A DNA stretch of 64,000 nucleotides from Bellilinea sp034411135 (GCA_034411135.1 DAOUMN010000021.1:1-64000); one strand, 5' to 3'. Shown: positions 1-9,423, counted from the stretch's first letter. Made by a program: numbers and translations. The notes: a model not told the origin generated them from the letters alone.

Positions 1-78
1 GGCTTGCTGGGGACGGTTATAATCGGTTCGAAAGATCCAGTTGCAGGTTTATAACACCATTCACAGCAGAGCAACCCA

Positions 79-1242
79 ATGTCTCCTTACAATTTTGACC
101 GCATTATCGACCGCAGGCAAACCGAAAGCATTAAGTGGCATTTTTTCGAAGAAGATGTTCTACCCATGTGGGTGGCAGACATGGATTTTCCGGTCGCGCC
201 GGAGATCGTTGCTGCTCTGCAAGAGAGGGTTGAGCATGGAATCTTTGGCTATCCCGGCGATTTGCCCGGCTTGAAGGATGCTATTCTGGATTGGCTGGAA
301 GAGCGTTATGCGTGGAAAGTTCCCGCCGAGCATCTGGTTTTCTTTCCCGGTGTGGTGGTCGGATTCAATTTGATGGCACATGCGGTATGTGCACACCAGG
401 CAGGCGTCCTGGTACAGACGCCCGTTTATCCGCCTTTTTTACAAGTTGGCGAAAATGCTGGCGTTCCACTGATGGAAGCGCCGCTCTACCCGGATGAGAA
501 GCGGAATTATCAGATCGATTTCGATCGTTTCGAACAGGTTGCCAGGCAACACCCTGCCATGTTCCTGATGTGTAACCCGCATAACCCGGTTGGGCGGGTG
601 TTTACCCGCGCCGAGCTGGAGCAACTGGCGTACATTTGCTTGCAATATAATCTGGTGATTTGCTCGGACGAAATTCATTGTGACTTGGTCTATTCTGGAC
701 ACCGTCACATGCCGATCGCCTCCTTAGATGCGGATATTGCCGATCGGACAATTACCCTGATGGCACCCAGCAAGACATTCAACATACCCGGGCTGGAATT
801 TTCCTTTGCGGTTATTTCCAATTCGGAGCTGCGAAAAAAAGTCAAACAAGCGCGTCGAGGTCTGGTTGGAGGCGTTAACCTGATGGGTATGGTGGCAGCC
901 CGTGCGGCATACCAGCACGGGCAAGCCTGGTTGGATGCGCTTCTGGCGTATCTGGAAGCAAACCGCAACTGGCTGGTGCAGACGGTTGAAAAGTGCCTGC
1001 CTGGGGTGTATATGCCCATCCCCCAGGCTACCTATTTGGCGTGGCTGGATTGCCGCGCCGCGGAACTGGATGAGGATGCATGCGCTTTTTTCAACCGCGA
1101 AGCCCGGGTTGGATTGAATGATGGTCGTACATTTGGAACGGGCGGTGAGGGCCATGTGCGTCTGAATTTTGGCTGCCCGCGTGAATTGTTGGTACAAGGG
1201 ATTGAACAAATGGCTGCCGCGCTTGAGCGGCGTAAAGGATAA
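79..1242 (+). CDS. MalY/PatB-type PLP aminotransferase (probable cystathionine beta-lyase)
   Basis: Fold-type I PLP enzyme of 387 residues, the usual length for MalY/PatB proteins. Family members cleave the C-S bond of cystathionine (cysteine to homocysteine route) or transaminate amino acids; all act in the cytosol. The N-terminus carries the family hallmark WVADMDFPVAPEI (about residues 30-44). The central CNPHNPVGRV and CSDEIHCDL segments are PLP-binding. The Schiff-base lysine lies in SKTFNIPGLE (Lys about 232), and the C-terminus ends with the substrate-carboxylate arginine region GHVRLNFGCPR. A TATAAT box at 18-23 may be its -10 element, but its -35 would lie outside the window. The next gene follows after 5 bases, so the two are probably co-transcribed. 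Whether the substrate is cystathionine or another amino acid cannot be told from sequence. Confidence 0.88.
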   Translation: MSPYNFDRIIDRRQTESIKWHFFEEDVLPMWVADMDFPVAPEIVAALQERVEHGIFGYPGDLPGLKDAILDWLEERYAWKVPAEHLVFFPGVVVGFNLMAHAVCAHQAGVLVQTPVYPPFLQVGENAGVPLMEAPLYPDEKRNYQIDFDRFEQVARQHPAMFLMCNPHNPVGRVFTRAELEQLAYICLQYNLVICSDEIHCDLVYSGHRHMPIASLDADIADRTITLMAPSKTFNIPGLEFSFAVISNSELRKKVKQARRGLVGGVNLMGMVAARAAYQHGQAWLDALLAYLEANRNWLVQTVEKCLPGVYMPIPQATYLAWLDCRAAELDEDACAFFNREARVGLNDGRTFGTGGEGHVRLNFGCPRELLVQGIEQMAAALERRKG

Positions 1243-1247
1243 GCAAA

Positions 1248-1907
1248 ATGAATCAAACCCAACCTTCTTCTCAACCCCAGACGGGCAGGCGGGGCTGTTC
1301 GGGGTGTTTCTTGAGGGGGATGGGGGTACTTGGGCTGCTGATCAGTCTGCCGGTTGGTCTGTATCTCTTTCTGTGGGGACTGGGCGCATTATTGATTACT
1401 TCGGATGTGCTGGACAAGCCCGAAATGATCGTCCTGTTGGGCGGCGGCGACCGTCAGCGCTGGCAAGAGGCGGTTAACCTGTACAAGCAAGAGCCATCCC
1501 GGCGGATTTTGATCACCGAAACCGGGGTAACGATCAATGATATTGGCACGCGCTACAGCCTGCTGGTGCGCAACAATCTTTCCGCTATGGGCGTGCCGAT
1601 GGATAATATTCGTATTACCAACGAAATCGCCTTAAGCACTTTGCAGGAAGCCAAAACCGTTCGTGATTACCTGGAATATTGGGGCTATAAATCTGCGGTG
1701 GTTGTCACCGACCCGTACCATACTTTTCGCACCCGCTTGATTTTCAATGATGTCTTCCGTGGCAGCCCGGTGGATATTCGCGTTCGCGCGGTGCAGGGAC
1801 ATTGGTACCGCTCGGCAGATTGGATGTTCAGCAGACGTGGCTGGGAGACGACCTTTCTGGAAGTGGTCAAATTAGGTGCATACCTTTTAGGAATCCAACG
1901 CGATTAA
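1248..1907 (+). CDS. YdcF/SanA-like DUF218 membrane-anchored protein
   Basis: 219 residues with one N-terminal membrane segment (about residues 17-45), then a DUF218 domain. Visible hallmarks are the beta-strand/turn IVLLGGGDRQRW, the acidic segment ITNEIALSTLQEA and the VVVTDPYHTFR motif, which correspond to the conserved G-G, E-A and DP-H-R positions of YdcF/ElyC/SanA proteins. Members are linked to envelope (peptidoglycan or vancomycin-sensitivity) functions in Gram-negative bacteria, but the biochemical activity is poorly defined. A ribosome site AAAGGATAAGCAAA precedes the ATG. It sits 5 bases after the aminotransferase gene and is followed by a convergent cold-shock gene. Confidence 0.75.
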   Translation: MNQTQPSSQPQTGRRGCSGCFLRGMGVLGLLISLPVGLYLFLWGLGALLITSDVLDKPEMIVLLGGGDRQRWQEAVNLYKQEPSRRILITETGVTINDIGTRYSLLVRNNLSAMGVPMDNIRITNEIALSTLQEAKTVRDYLEYWGYKSAVVVTDPYHTFRTRLIFNDVFRGSPVDIRVRAVQGHWYRSADWMFSRRGWETTFLEVVKLGAYLLGIQRD

Positions 1908-1936
1908 AAAACAACAGAGCCGGCGGGCGGCTCTGT
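1908..1936 (-). terminator. Intrinsic terminator of the cold-shock gene
   Basis: Inverted repeat ACAGAGCCG (1914-1922) / CGGCTCTGT (1928-1936) with a 5-base loop. On the minus strand the stem is followed by TGTTTTTT, so it terminates the csp transcript. On the plus strand no T-run follows. Confidence 0.8.
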
Positions 1937-1961
1937 ACGAATGATATTGGCAAGTGAGGGC

Positions 1962-2174
1962 TTACTGAACTGGGATTACCTGGGCTGCTTGAAGCCCTTT
2001 GGGACCTTTTTCGATAGAAAACTCCACTTTCTGGCCTTCTTTCAATTGCTTGTAGCCTTGCATATCGATTGCGGAAAAGTGAACGAACACATCTTCTCCA
2101 TTGTCACGGCCAATAAAGCCGTACCCTTTGGCAGGGTTGAACCACTTGACGGTCCCGGTGAAACGTTCTGACAT
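1962..2174 (-). CDS. csp: Cold-shock domain protein
   Basis: A 70-residue single cold-shock domain (OB fold) that binds single-stranded RNA/DNA and acts as an RNA chaperone. Both nucleic-acid motifs are present: RNP1 as KGYGFIGRD and RNP2 as DVFVHFSAI. The frame stays open upstream, but the start chosen here gives the canonical MSERFTGTVKWF N-terminus and has GGAG six bases before the ATG. A sigma-70-like promoter lies 65-93 bases upstream, giving a leader of roughly 57 bases; long structured leaders are typical of cold-shock genes. An intrinsic terminator follows directly. Confidence 0.95.
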   Translation of the reverse strand: MSERFTGTVKWFNPAKGYGFIGRDNGEDVFVHFSAIDMQGYKQLKEGQKVEFSIEKGPKGLQAAQVIPVQ

Positions 2175-2238
2175 GCTGTACTCCATACTGTTGGTTAAAA
2201 TGTGGATGAGGCTCCGTGAGCCTGTTACCTGTATGACA

Positions 2239-2267
2239 AATTTATCATGCAATATTTCGTATGTCAA
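2239..2267 (-). promoter_or_regulatory. Promoter of the cold-shock gene
   Basis: On the minus strand, TTGACA (2267-2262, perfect -35) is followed after 17 bases by TAAATT (2244-2239, weaker -10). The expected transcript start is near 2232, leaving a leader of about 57 bases before the csp ATG. The rest of the 2175-2434 gap shows no other clear feature except the start region of the TPR gene. Confidence 0.6.
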
Positions 2268-2434
2268 GCCGAACAACATTTCATTTTCGTTGCGCTCTAC
2301 CATAAAGAACTGTCTTTGATATACTACACAAGGACTGAAGAACGATTTTCCCGCCATACCCAGGCGGCATTCGTCCAGGTTGATTAATTACCCAATAAAT
2401 TCAAACCGCCGGGGTACCGGTTCAGGCAGGAACT

Positions 2435-3883
2435 GTGAATCAAAGTGCACGACGGTTAACGCTCAAAACCCAATTACTGCTGGCGATGATCGTCTGTCTG
2501 CCGGTGGTATTGCTTGGGCTAGCGCCGCTCCAGCCGATCCCGGTTCGGCTAGAGCAGATTCTCAGCCGTTTACAGATGGCGGAGGAGCAGCAGAATCATA
2601 TCGAAGCGGCTGCACAGTTACGTCTGGTGCTCTTCTATCAACCGCACCGCGCGGAGTTGTGGGAGCGGATTGGGCTGCATGAATGGGCGGTTGAGAATTA
2701 TCCTCAGGCGGCAGATGATTTGAGTGCAGCTTTGCAAGCGGGGACGATTTCCGACGAAGGTTTATACCGCTTGGGATTTGCGCGCCAACAGGTTGGGCAA
2801 ACCGAAGCGGCGCTGACTGCCTGGCAGCTGCTTAGCCAGCGGGAGCATATCGATCCTGTGTATTATCCATTGCTTGTCGAGCATTTTCGCGATCTGCGAG
2901 CATTCGATGCGGCACTGGCTGCCGCCCAACGTTGGTTGGAGCGCGAACCGCGCAACCCACAGGCGAGGCTAGCAGCGGGATTGTTGTTGTCTGTTGAAGA
3001 TGCTGCACAAGCCATTGCGGTGCTCACCCCGCTCAGCGGTGGTCGAGGTGAAGAGGCAGAGCAGGCTGTCAGCCTGCTAGAAGCGCTGGAAACCGCTGTA
3101 AGCAACGAACAGCCTGCGTTCGGTCTGGTTGTCCTGGGACAACGTCTGGGTGAGTTGGGGAACTGGGATGTGGCTGAACAGGCGTTGCTCCGCGCTGTGG
3201 CTGAATTCCCTACGTATGCCGAAGCATGGGCAATTCTGGGTGAAGTGCGGCAGAACCTGGGCGAGGATGGATACTCAGCCCTGCGTCGCGCGCAGGAACT
3301 TAACCCGGTCTCGGATATTGTTCAAACCGCGATGGCATTGTATTGGCGGCGGCAAAACCAACCTCTTATTGCTGCCAGTTACCTGCGTGTGCTGGCAGAT
3401 AAATATCCCCAACAAGGGCGCTGGCAAGTGGAGATTGGCGCAACGCTGGCGGAGAGCGGCGATTTAATTGAAGCCATGCGAGCTTACCAACGCGCAGTCG
3501 AGATCGAGCCTGAAAATGCTGCCCTTTGGCGTGCACTGGCGATCTTTTCGGCTGCTAATGGCTTTGATGCGCAAGCCTATACCCTGCCTGCCGCTGCCCG
3601 GGCGCTTGCCCTCGATGGGCAAAATTCACAGACATTGAGCATGGCTGGATTTGTCTATCTCCATCTGGGCGATCTTCAAAAGGCGGAACAATTCTTGCAA
3701 CAGGCTTTAGAGATCGATGATGCCAATGCATCCGCGAACCTTTACCTGGGGCAGGTTTATATCGAGATGGGGCGCATTAGCCAGGCGTTTCGTCCACTCA
3801 GCCGCGCTGCTAAAGCGAATGACCCGACAGTTGCGCTGCTTGCAAAACGGCTGCTAGAACGCTATTTTTCGGCGTTGCCCTAA
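2435..3883 (+). CDS. Tetratricopeptide-repeat protein with N-terminal membrane segment
   Basis: 482 residues. Residues about 10-32 (TQLLLAMIVCLPVVLLGLAPL) form a signal-anchor, and the rest is a series of roughly 34-residue TPR-like helical pairs. The clearest consensus repeats are near residues 340-375 (ALAESGDLIEAMRAYQRAVE) and 405-440 (LGDLQKAEQFLQQALEID). TPR arrays are protein-protein scaffolds; no enzymatic domain is visible and the partner is unknown. The start is a GTG preceded by AGGAACT. The protein is probably exposed on the outer face of the membrane. The lipoprotein gene follows after about 75 bases on the same strand. Confidence 0.8.
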   Translation: MNQSARRLTLKTQLLLAMIVCLPVVLLGLAPLQPIPVRLEQILSRLQMAEEQQNHIEAAAQLRLVLFYQPHRAELWERIGLHEWAVENYPQAADDLSAALQAGTISDEGLYRLGFARQQVGQTEAALTAWQLLSQREHIDPVYYPLLVEHFRDLRAFDAALAAAQRWLEREPRNPQARLAAGLLLSVEDAAQAIAVLTPLSGGRGEEAEQAVSLLEALETAVSNEQPAFGLVVLGQRLGELGNWDVAEQALLRAVAEFPTYAEAWAILGEVRQNLGEDGYSALRRAQELNPVSDIVQTAMALYWRRQNQPLIAASYLRVLADKYPQQGRWQVEIGATLAESGDLIEAMRAYQRAVEIEPENAALWRALAIFSAANGFDAQAYTLPAAARALALDGQNSQTLSMAGFVYLHLGDLQKAEQFLQQALEIDDANASANLYLGQVYIEMGRISQAFRPLSRAAKANDPTVALLAKRLLERYFSALP

Positions 3884-3959
3884 TTTGCGCTTTATTTATG
3901 TTTCCATCCGGTAGGGATGTTGATTGGACTCACCTCCGGATTGGCGGAGGAGAATCGAA

Positions 3960-4625
3960 ATGTCGAAAAAAGCAGCCGGTTGGATATTCTACGTGCTTGT
4001 TTTATTGCTATTGGGCGGGTGCAACCTGACCGATCGCATCCGGCTGTCAGAAATTGCCAAATTTGATCCCGGCAGTGTCCTGCTGTACGACGATTTTTCC
4101 GACCCTACCAGTGGATGGCAGCAGTGGACTTCACCCGAGGCGGAGATCATCTACCAGGACGGCAGCCTGGCTTTTCGAATCAAACAGGCGAATTTTGACT
4201 ATTGGTCGTTGGCCGGCAGGCGATATTCCGATGTGACACTGGCAGTAGAAGCGCGTTTGGTGGATGGTTCAACCGACAATGATTTTGGCTTGATTTGCCG
4301 TTTTCAGGATACCTACAATTTCTATGCCTTTCTGATTAGCAGCGATGGTTACGGGGGAATTGTCAAGGTTAAAGACGGCTTGTACCAGATATTGAGCAAT
4401 CCGGATGGGCTGGAATTTGGTAAAATGATCGCGCAGGGCAACGCGGTCAATCAATTGCGGGCTGATTGCGTTGGTAACCGCTTGAGCCTGTACGTTAACC
4501 AACAAAAATTTGCCGAAGTCGAGGATAGCGATTTCACCATTGGCGATGTTGGCTTAATGACCGGGGCATACCAGACCCCTGGCGTTGAGGTACATTTCGA
4601 CAATTTCTATGTCATCAAACCTTAA
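3960..4625 (+). CDS. Lipoprotein with a LamG/DUF1080-like beta-sandwich
   Basis: 221 residues. The signal peptide ends in a lipobox LLLLGGC (Cys near residue 21), so the mature protein is lipid-anchored on the outside of the membrane. The remainder is beta-rich with the pattern YDDFSDPTSGWQQW ... YRDGSL ... DNDFGLICRFQD ... YVNQQKFAEVED ... GDVGLMTGAY ... VHFDNFYV. This is typical of the concanavalin/LamG-like fold of DUF1080 (3-keto-disaccharide hydrolase) and related sugar-binding modules. The ATG is chosen because GGCGGAGGAG sits just before it; the frame is open further upstream without a ribosome site. Function is unknown; carbohydrate binding is only an inference. The MtaB gene starts 4 bases after its stop. 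Confidence 0.72.
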   Translation: MSKKAAGWIFYVLVLLLLGGCNLTDRIRLSEIAKFDPGSVLLYDDFSDPTSGWQQWTSPEAEIIYQDGSLAFRIKQANFDYWSLAGRRYSDVTLAVEARLVDGSTDNDFGLICRFQDTYNFYAFLISSDGYGGIVKVKDGLYQILSNPDGLEFGKMIAQGNAVNQLRADCVGNRLSLYVNQQKFAEVEDSDFTIGDVGLMTGAYQTPGVEVHFDNFYVIKP

Positions 4626-4629
4626 GGGT

Positions 4630-5907
4630 ATGAACGTTTATTTTGATACGATTGGTTGTCGGCTCAACCAGAGTGAAATTGAGATGCTTGCCCGCCAGTT
4701 CCGCGCTGCCGGACACAACATTGCTGAAACCGCCGCGGAGGCTGACCTGGTGGTGGTCAATACCTGCACGGTTACCAGTGCAGCAGCATCGGATTCGCGC
4801 CAAAAAATCCGCCAGGCAGCTCGGTCAGGTAATGCACGCATAGCCGTAACCGGTTGTTGGGCTACGCTTGAACCCGAAGCAGCCCGGCGCCTGCCGCAAG
4901 TGGAATGGGTCATTCCCAACCTGCAAAAGAGCCACCTTACAGCGGAAGTTTTAGGCGCTCCGATAGAGGAATTTGATCTGGAGCCGCTGGCGCGCCAGCC
5001 TTTGCCCGGCTTACACCAGCGTACCCGCGCTTTTATTAAGGTCCAGGATGGTTGCGATAATTATTGCACCTTTTGCGTTACCCGTTTGGCGCGGGGTAGG
5101 GGAATCAGCCAACCGTTAGAACGGGTAATCAGCGAAGTGCGTTCCGCCATTGCAGGTGGAACACGTGAAATTGTGCTTTCGGGGGTACACCTCGGGTCGT
5201 GGGGACAGGATTTTCCCCGCCCGCTGCACCTGCGCCACCTGATCGAAGCCCTGTTGGCGGAGACCGATATTGAGCGAATTCGACTTTCGTCTCTTGAACC
5301 ATGGGATCTGGACGATACTTTCTTCCGCTTATGGAAAAACCCGCGCATGTGCCGTCACCTGCACTTGCCGCTTCAATCGGGCTGTGCCGCAACGTTAAAG
5401 CGCATGGTGCGTAACACCAGCCCACAGGATTATTATGCCCTGGTTGAATCTGCGCGTCTTGTTGTCCCAGAAATTGCCATCACCACCGACTTGATCGTCG
5501 GTTTTCCAGGAGAGGACGAGGCAGAATTTGAAGAAAGCCTGCAATTCATTCGCCGGATTGGTTTTGCCGGCGGGCATGTGTTTACTTATTCATCCCGACC
5601 CGGAACCGCCGCAGCCCGTTTGAAGGGTGTAGTCGATGGCAAGGTGGCACGGGTGCGCAATGCACGGATGAGAGAGGTGTTGGCAGATGCTGAAAAAGCC
5701 TACCGGCAACGCTTTCTAGGCAGCCAAGCCCTGGTTTTATGGGAATCGTGCGATCAGGTCAGCGCGAAGGGCTGGCAGCTGCACGGCTTAAGCGATAACT
5801 ACCTGCGGGTGGAAGCAAGCGCGGATCAACCACTGTGGAACCACATCAGCCGAGTACGGTTAGATGTGCTAAACCAGCAGGGTTTGTGCGCAACGATCCT
5901 GCCGTAA
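4630..5907 (+). CDS. mtaB: tRNA N6-threonylcarbamoyladenosine(37) methylthiotransferase
   Basis: Radical-SAM methylthiotransferase that converts t6A to ms2t6A at position 37 of ANN-reading tRNAs, in the cytosol. The N-terminal UPF0004 domain has its three cluster cysteines in DTIGCRLNQ, VVNTCTV and VTGCWAT. The radical-SAM cluster is CDNYCTFC (CxxxCxxC), followed by VLSGVHLGSWG, the LHLPLQSG motif and DLIVGFPGE; a TRAM-like tail is at the C-terminus. I chose the ATG that gives MNVYFDTIGC, matching the family N-terminus. An ATG 21 bases earlier (4609) would overlap the lipoprotein gene and is also possible, since neither has a well-spaced ribosome site. It ends one base from a convergent gene. 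Confidence 0.93.
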   Translation: MNVYFDTIGCRLNQSEIEMLARQFRAAGHNIAETAAEADLVVVNTCTVTSAAASDSRQKIRQAARSGNARIAVTGCWATLEPEAARRLPQVEWVIPNLQKSHLTAEVLGAPIEEFDLEPLARQPLPGLHQRTRAFIKVQDGCDNYCTFCVTRLARGRGISQPLERVISEVRSAIAGGTREIVLSGVHLGSWGQDFPRPLHLRHLIEALLAETDIERIRLSSLEPWDLDDTFFRLWKNPRMCRHLHLPLQSGCAATLKRMVRNTSPQDYYALVESARLVVPEIAITTDLIVGFPGEDEAEFEESLQFIRRIGFAGGHVFTYSSRPGTAAARLKGVVDGKVARVRNARMREVLADAEKAYRQRFLGSQALVLWESCDQVSAKGWQLHGLSDNYLRVEASADQPLWNHISRVRLDVLNQQGLCATILP

Positions 5908-5908
5908 A

Positions 5909-6544
5909 TCAACTCAGCAGGAGATACATCAGGGTGAAGCTCGCCATTCCCCACAGGCTGCCAGCCACAGTCTGAGCCAGGGTGTGCCGCTTGAGATGCA
6001 CGCGTGACCAGGCAACCAGCGGAACAATGATCAGCAGGGGCAAAGCAACTGCACCTGCCAATAGGAATGCCAGAAACGACAACCCACCGGCTGCTGCGGC
6101 ATGAGCAGAAATTTTCCAGCGTAAATTGACCAGGAAAAGCCCGATGGTTTCCAATAGCCCTCCAGCGGTGATCAAGGCGAAGACCGGTGGCGCACTGCTA
6201 CGCTCTAGCAACGCCCATGCGGCAGCACTGCACCCAATACTCAGCAAGTAGGGGCGGACACGTTGCGAACGAACGTAAACGTCCAAGTCGGTGATCTTTC
6301 CACTGCGATAGAGGTACACAAGATAAACCGCAGGGATCACAATCATCCAGAAGATAGCGAGCAACGCCCAGCCGTAGGTTTGCTTTGGCGAGGGATTGCT
6401 TAAGGCAGCGACCCAAAAACTTAAGGCTGCCAGCAACGGGGGTGATGCCAAGCGAGAGATCCATTCCGCGGTTCGGTACGGTGCGGATTGGGGTACAATG
6501 GGCAGGATTTCCGGGTTTGGTTGGCAGGATGGTTGTATGTCCAT
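5909..6544 (-). CDS. PAP2-like integral membrane protein
   Basis: About 211 residues from the chosen start, almost entirely hydrophobic with six or so membrane helices. The order KISAHAAAAGG then AWSRVHLKRHTLAQTVAG corresponds to PAP2 phosphatase motifs 2 (SGH) and 3 (SRxxxxxHxxxD). The motif-2 glycine is Ala and the motif-3 aspartate is Gln-Thr-Val rather than Asp, so it may be a divergent or inactive lipid phosphatase. Such proteins remove phosphate from prenyl or phosphatidyl phosphates. The start is uncertain: the frame extends to 6613 with ATGs at 6592 and 6601, and none has a strong ribosome site. It is divergent from the GH13 gene. Confidence 0.6.
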   Translation of the reverse strand: MDIQPSCQPNPEILPIVPQSAPYRTAEWISRLASPPLLAALSFWVAALSNPSPKQTYGWALLAIFWMIVIPAVYLVYLYRSGKITDLDVYVRSQRVRPYLLSIGCSAAAWALLERSSAPPVFALITAGGLLETIGLFLVNLRWKISAHAAAAGGLSFLAFLLAGAVALPLLIIVPLVAWSRVHLKRHTLAQTVAGSLWGMASFTLMYLLLS

Positions 6545-6720
6545 GGTTAACACGTATTTTGCCTGGGCTGTGGTGAAGGCTGGATCTTTCATAAGTAGCA
6601 TATCTGGCGGCAATTAAGAATCGTTTATTGGCAGGTTAAGAGTGGGTCAAAGAATCCGAGATAGCCAACCGAATAGAGTTTTCAAATTAGTCAAGAACGA
6701 TTGAGGAGCACTACGAACCA

Positions 6721-8427
6721 ATGGGCACATTTTCCTGGTGGCAAAAAGCTGTTTTTTATCAAATCTACCCACGCAGTTTTGCGGACGGTAACGGCGATGG
6801 AATTGGTGATTTTTCCGGTATGCTAGAAAAGATCGATTACCTCCAATGGCTGGGAGTGGATGCGATCTGGCTGTCGCCACATTTTCCATCCCCGCAAGTC
6901 GATTGGGGCTACGATGTCAAGGACTATTACGGTGTGGCGGAAGAATATGGCACACTGCCGCAATTCCAACAGTTTTTGGATGAATTGCACCATAGAGACA
7001 TGCGTCTGGTGCTTGATTTGGTGCTCAACCACACCTCGGATCAACACCCCTGGTTTATCGAATCACGATCAAGCCGCGACAACCCCCGCCGTGACTGGTA
7101 CATCTGGAAACCGCCGCGCAATGGCGCTCCACCTAATGATTGGTGGTCGACGTTTGGAGGGTCTGCCTGGACGTTCGATCCGGGAAGCGGAGAGTATTAC
7201 TATCATTACTTCTTTGCCGAACAACCCGACCTGAATTGGAAGAATCCTCAGGTCAAGGCGGCGATGTTCGATGTGGTTCGTTACTGGCTGAAAATGGGGG
7301 TGGATGGTTTTCGTCTAGACGCAATCGGCACGATTTTCGAGGAGGAGGGCTTTCCTGATCAGGGTACGGGTGAGAGGCTGGATGAAATTTACCGTGCGGC
7401 GCGTATAGCAAAAACCAGCCGCGAACAGAAAAAGGTCGGTCAACGCTGGTTTCGCATGTTTCACAAGCAGTTCGATATGCCTGAGGTGCATGACCTGATG
7501 AAAGAATTGCGCAAAGTGGTGGATGAATTCCCGGACAAAGTACTGATTGGTGAGAGCGAGGATATCCGCTTTTATGGCAATGGCAGCGATGAGCTCCATC
7601 TTGCCTTCAACTTTCCGCTCATGCAGGCATCGCCCATAACACCGCGAAGAGTGCGCAAAAATCAACATGATCGGTTGACAGGGATGCCGCTGGGCGGGTG
7701 GGGTTGCAATACGCTCGGCAATCACGACGCTGGGCGGATGATGAGCGAGTTTGGCGATGGAAAACACGACCGCGAAATCGCCCGTGCTAATCTGGCTTTG
7801 ATCTTAACGCTCAAAGGCACTCCGTTCCTCTATAACGGCGAAGAGATCGGCATGGTCAATCACCTGGAATTGGATCCGGAGGACTTTCGCGACCCGCTGA
7901 GCGTACGTGCTTACAACCTGGAAATTGAACTGCTTGGCTCTCCGCCGGAAGAAGCCGCTGCTTATGCTTCGAGGCATGGGCGGGACAAATCGCGCACACC
8001 CATGCAGTGGGCAAATCAGCCCAACGCGGGTTTTTGCCCGCCCGAGGTGAAACCCTGGCTGCCAGTGCACCCAAATTATGCACAGGGAGTCAACGTTGCT
8101 GAGCAATCTCAGGATGAAAGCTCCCTGCTGCAGGATTATCGCCGTCTGCTAGCAGTTCGTAAATCCAATCTGGCATTGACCGAAGGAGATTTTCAATTTG
8201 TGGACGAAGATAATCCCGATGTAGTGTCCTATCTGCGTTGGACAGAAACACAGAGCTGCCTGGTGATGATCAATCTCAAGCGGAAGTCAGCGGAAGTCGT
8301 TGTCCCGGAGACTATAAAAAGATTGCGGTGTGTTTATTCAACGCACCGCAACGAAGGCGAATTAGCGATCACCGGTTTACGGCTTAAGCCGTTCGAGGTT
8401 TTGATCACGCAAACCAGCGAAGGCTAA
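6721..8427 (+). CDS. GH13 alpha-glucosidase (oligo-1,6-glucosidase type)
   Basis: 568 residues, the standard size for GH13 subfamily alpha-glucosidases that release glucose from malto- or isomalto-oligosaccharides. All four GH13 motifs are visible: DLVLNHTSD (region I), GFRLDAI with the nucleophile Asp200 (II), LIGESED with the acid/base Glu278 (III) and TLGNHDAGR with the stabilising Asp336 (IV). The N-terminal WWQKAVFYQIYPRSF and SPQVDWGYDV signatures also fit. There is no signal peptide, so it is cytosolic. GAGGAG lies 11 bases before the ATG. Trehalose synthase is a related alternative, but the length and lack of a C-terminal kinase-like domain favour a glucosidase. It overlaps the convergent ldh stop by 4 bases. 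Confidence 0.9.
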   Translation: MGTFSWWQKAVFYQIYPRSFADGNGDGIGDFSGMLEKIDYLQWLGVDAIWLSPHFPSPQVDWGYDVKDYYGVAEEYGTLPQFQQFLDELHHRDMRLVLDLVLNHTSDQHPWFIESRSSRDNPRRDWYIWKPPRNGAPPNDWWSTFGGSAWTFDPGSGEYYYHYFFAEQPDLNWKNPQVKAAMFDVVRYWLKMGVDGFRLDAIGTIFEEEGFPDQGTGERLDEIYRAARIAKTSREQKKVGQRWFRMFHKQFDMPEVHDLMKELRKVVDEFPDKVLIGESEDIRFYGNGSDELHLAFNFPLMQASPITPRRVRKNQHDRLTGMPLGGWGCNTLGNHDAGRMMSEFGDGKHDREIARANLALILTLKGTPFLYNGEEIGMVNHLELDPEDFRDPLSVRAYNLEIELLGSPPEEAAAYASRHGRDKSRTPMQWANQPNAGFCPPEVKPWLPVHPNYAQGVNVAEQSQDESSLLQDYRRLLAVRKSNLALTEGDFQFVDEDNPDVVSYLRWTETQSCLVMINLKRKSAEVVVPETIKRLRCVYSTHRNEGELAITGLRLKPFEVLITQTSEG

Positions 8428-9383
8428 ATACCTAACTGTGCGATGGTGTTCTTTAATACATTGGCGGAATTGCGCAGTCCATCGATTTCGTCCGCGCTCA
8501 AGTCCAGCCGGATGATGCGTTCAACTCCGTCTAGATCAACGATGCTGGGCAGGCTCAGGCAAACATCGGAAATGCCGTAATAATCCTCGTCGATATACGT
8601 GGATACCGAAAGCACGGTGCCCTGGTCGCGCAAGATGGCTTCGCAGATACGGGTCAGACCGCTGGCAATGGCGTAGTAAGTTGCGCCCTTGCGTTCGATG
8701 ATGTGGTAGGCGGCGTCGCGGGTTTGTTCGAATATGGTGTCCAGCACCTGATCTTCACAACCCAGGTGATTGACGGCACAATACTGCGGTAGGCGCATCC
8801 CGGCAATGTTTGCCAGCGACCAGACAGGCACTTCGCTGTCGCCATGTTCGCCAATGATATGCGCATGCACACTGCGCGGATCGACATCGAAATGCTGCGA
8901 GAGCAGGTAACGGAAGCGCGCGGTATCCAAAACCGTGCCGGAGCCGATGACATGATTGCGGCGGAATCCGGAGATTTTGTACGCCACGTAGGTCAAAATA
9001 TCCACCGGGTTGGTTGCGATGAGGAGGATCCCGTTGGGATTGTTCTCCACGATTTGGGGGATTATTTGTTTAAAGATGGACGCATTGCGCTGCACCAGGT
9101 CGAGGCGGGTTTCCCCTGGTCTTTGGGCAGAGCCAGCGGTAATGACGGTGATGATAGCCCCGGCGGTATCCTTGTAATCGCCTGCCCAGATTCGGGCTGG
9201 ACGACCCAGCGGCATGGCATGGTTCAGGTCCATGGCTTCGCCTTCGGCTTTGGCGTGATTGGCATCAATCAAGACAATTTCGGACGCCAGACCACTCAAT
9301 AACAGGCTGTAAGCAAACGTCGCGCCCACATTTCCAGCGCCGACAATTGCGACACGGGTCGGTTTTTTGAATTCATGCGACAT
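8424..9383 (-). CDS. ldh: L-lactate dehydrogenase
   Basis: 319 residues, NAD-dependent 2-hydroxyacid dehydrogenase reducing pyruvate to L-lactate. The Rossmann fingerprint is VAIVGAGNVGATFAYSL. The substrate-discriminating position is Gln in GSAQRPGETRLDLV, which is lactate-type; malate dehydrogenases have Arg there. The catalytic IGEHGDSEVP (His-Asp pair) and NPVDILTYV are present. GGGAG before the ATG supports the start. It is a fermentative enzyme that recycles NADH. It is convergent with the glucosidase gene and stands 40 bases downstream of the REC-ATPase gene on the same strand. Confidence 0.92.
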   Translation of the reverse strand: MSHEFKKPTRVAIVGAGNVGATFAYSLLLSGLASEIVLIDANHAKAEGEAMDLNHAMPLGRPARIWAGDYKDTAGAIITVITAGSAQRPGETRLDLVQRNASIFKQIIPQIVENNPNGILLIATNPVDILTYVAYKISGFRRNHVIGSGTVLDTARFRYLLSQHFDVDPRSVHAHIIGEHGDSEVPVWSLANIAGMRLPQYCAVNHLGCEDQVLDTIFEQTRDAAYHIIERKGATYYAIASGLTRICEAILRDQGTVLSVSTYIDEDYYGISDVCLSLPSIVDLDGVERIIRLDLSADEIDGLRNSANVLKNTIAQLGI

Positions 9384-9423
9384 GATTTGATCTCCCTTTC
9401 GTAACTTTTTCGATCACCAAATT